Shown: positions 30,274-30,285 of the stretch, piece by piece | Layout of the letters: each line of letters starts with the position of its first letter | Position numbering within the stretch: the first letter of the stretch is position 1 | Source: Glomus cerebriforme | Taxonomy: Eukaryota; Glomeromycota; Glomeromycetes; Glomerales; Glomeraceae | Length of the DNA stretch: 30,285 nucleotides | Direction of reading: 5' to 3' | NCBI GenBank assembly: GCA_003550305.1 | Contig: QKYT01000023.1 | Coordinates: 56,599-86,883, forward strand | The notes under the pieces: model-generated | The model's database searches: none | Told to the model about the DNA's origin: nothing | What the model saw: only the letters and a program-made list of their open reading frames with translations | Program-made: the position numbers and the translations under genes

Positions 30274-30285
30274 CTAAAAAAAAAA

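Overview
The window is very AT-rich eukaryotic DNA. Its genes have many short GT-AG introns, poly(T)/poly(A) tracts and TATA boxes. The dominant gene family is a lineage-expanded, HSPA12-like Hsp70 (actin-like ATPase) family. Family content, base composition and gene structure fit an arbuscular mycorrhizal fungus (Glomeromycotina, Rhizophagus-like). This placement is inferred from family knowledge, not proved by the sequence.

Layout. 1-6332: three head-to-tail Hsp70-like genes on the minus strand (copy A, cut by the window edge; copies B and C). 7121-8884: a plus-strand, single-exon coiled-coil gene of unknown function (D) interrupts the array. 9039-20289: four more minus-strand copies (E, F, G, H), with two decayed copies between them (about 13770-14535 and 17064-17845). 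20797-23096: a last copy (I) on the plus strand, divergent from H. I rebuilt every exon of B, C, E, F, G, H and I by splice-site and frame consistency; each gives an intact protein of 552-556 residues.

23867-28745: a second, smaller family on the minus strand. Two intact single-exon genes (J and K) encode a double Cys-pair zinc-binding N-terminus, a low-complexity middle and a Gly-rich hydrophobic C-terminal helix. Two decayed relatives lie at about 26203-26355 and 28480-28745. Two small inverted-repeat elements that look like MITEs sit among them. 29145-30273: the 3' part of a disordered, proline-rich protein (L) whose 5' exon lies outside the window.

Main points. (1) Almost every Hsp70 copy carries a conserved 5-nt internal microexon; only copy C has it fused to the preceding exon. 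(2) The array is a birth-and-death cluster with copy-specific introns, two pseudogenes and an in-frame internal duplication in copy A. (3) The Hsp70-like proteins end in a short beta-rich segment that resembles the end of a canonical Hsp70 substrate-binding beta domain, without the helical lid. (4) The J/K family is unfamiliar to me and is itself in tandem birth-and-death. There is no operon logic: these are separate eukaryotic genes, linked by tandem duplication. I found no CRISPR, rRNA or tRNA.
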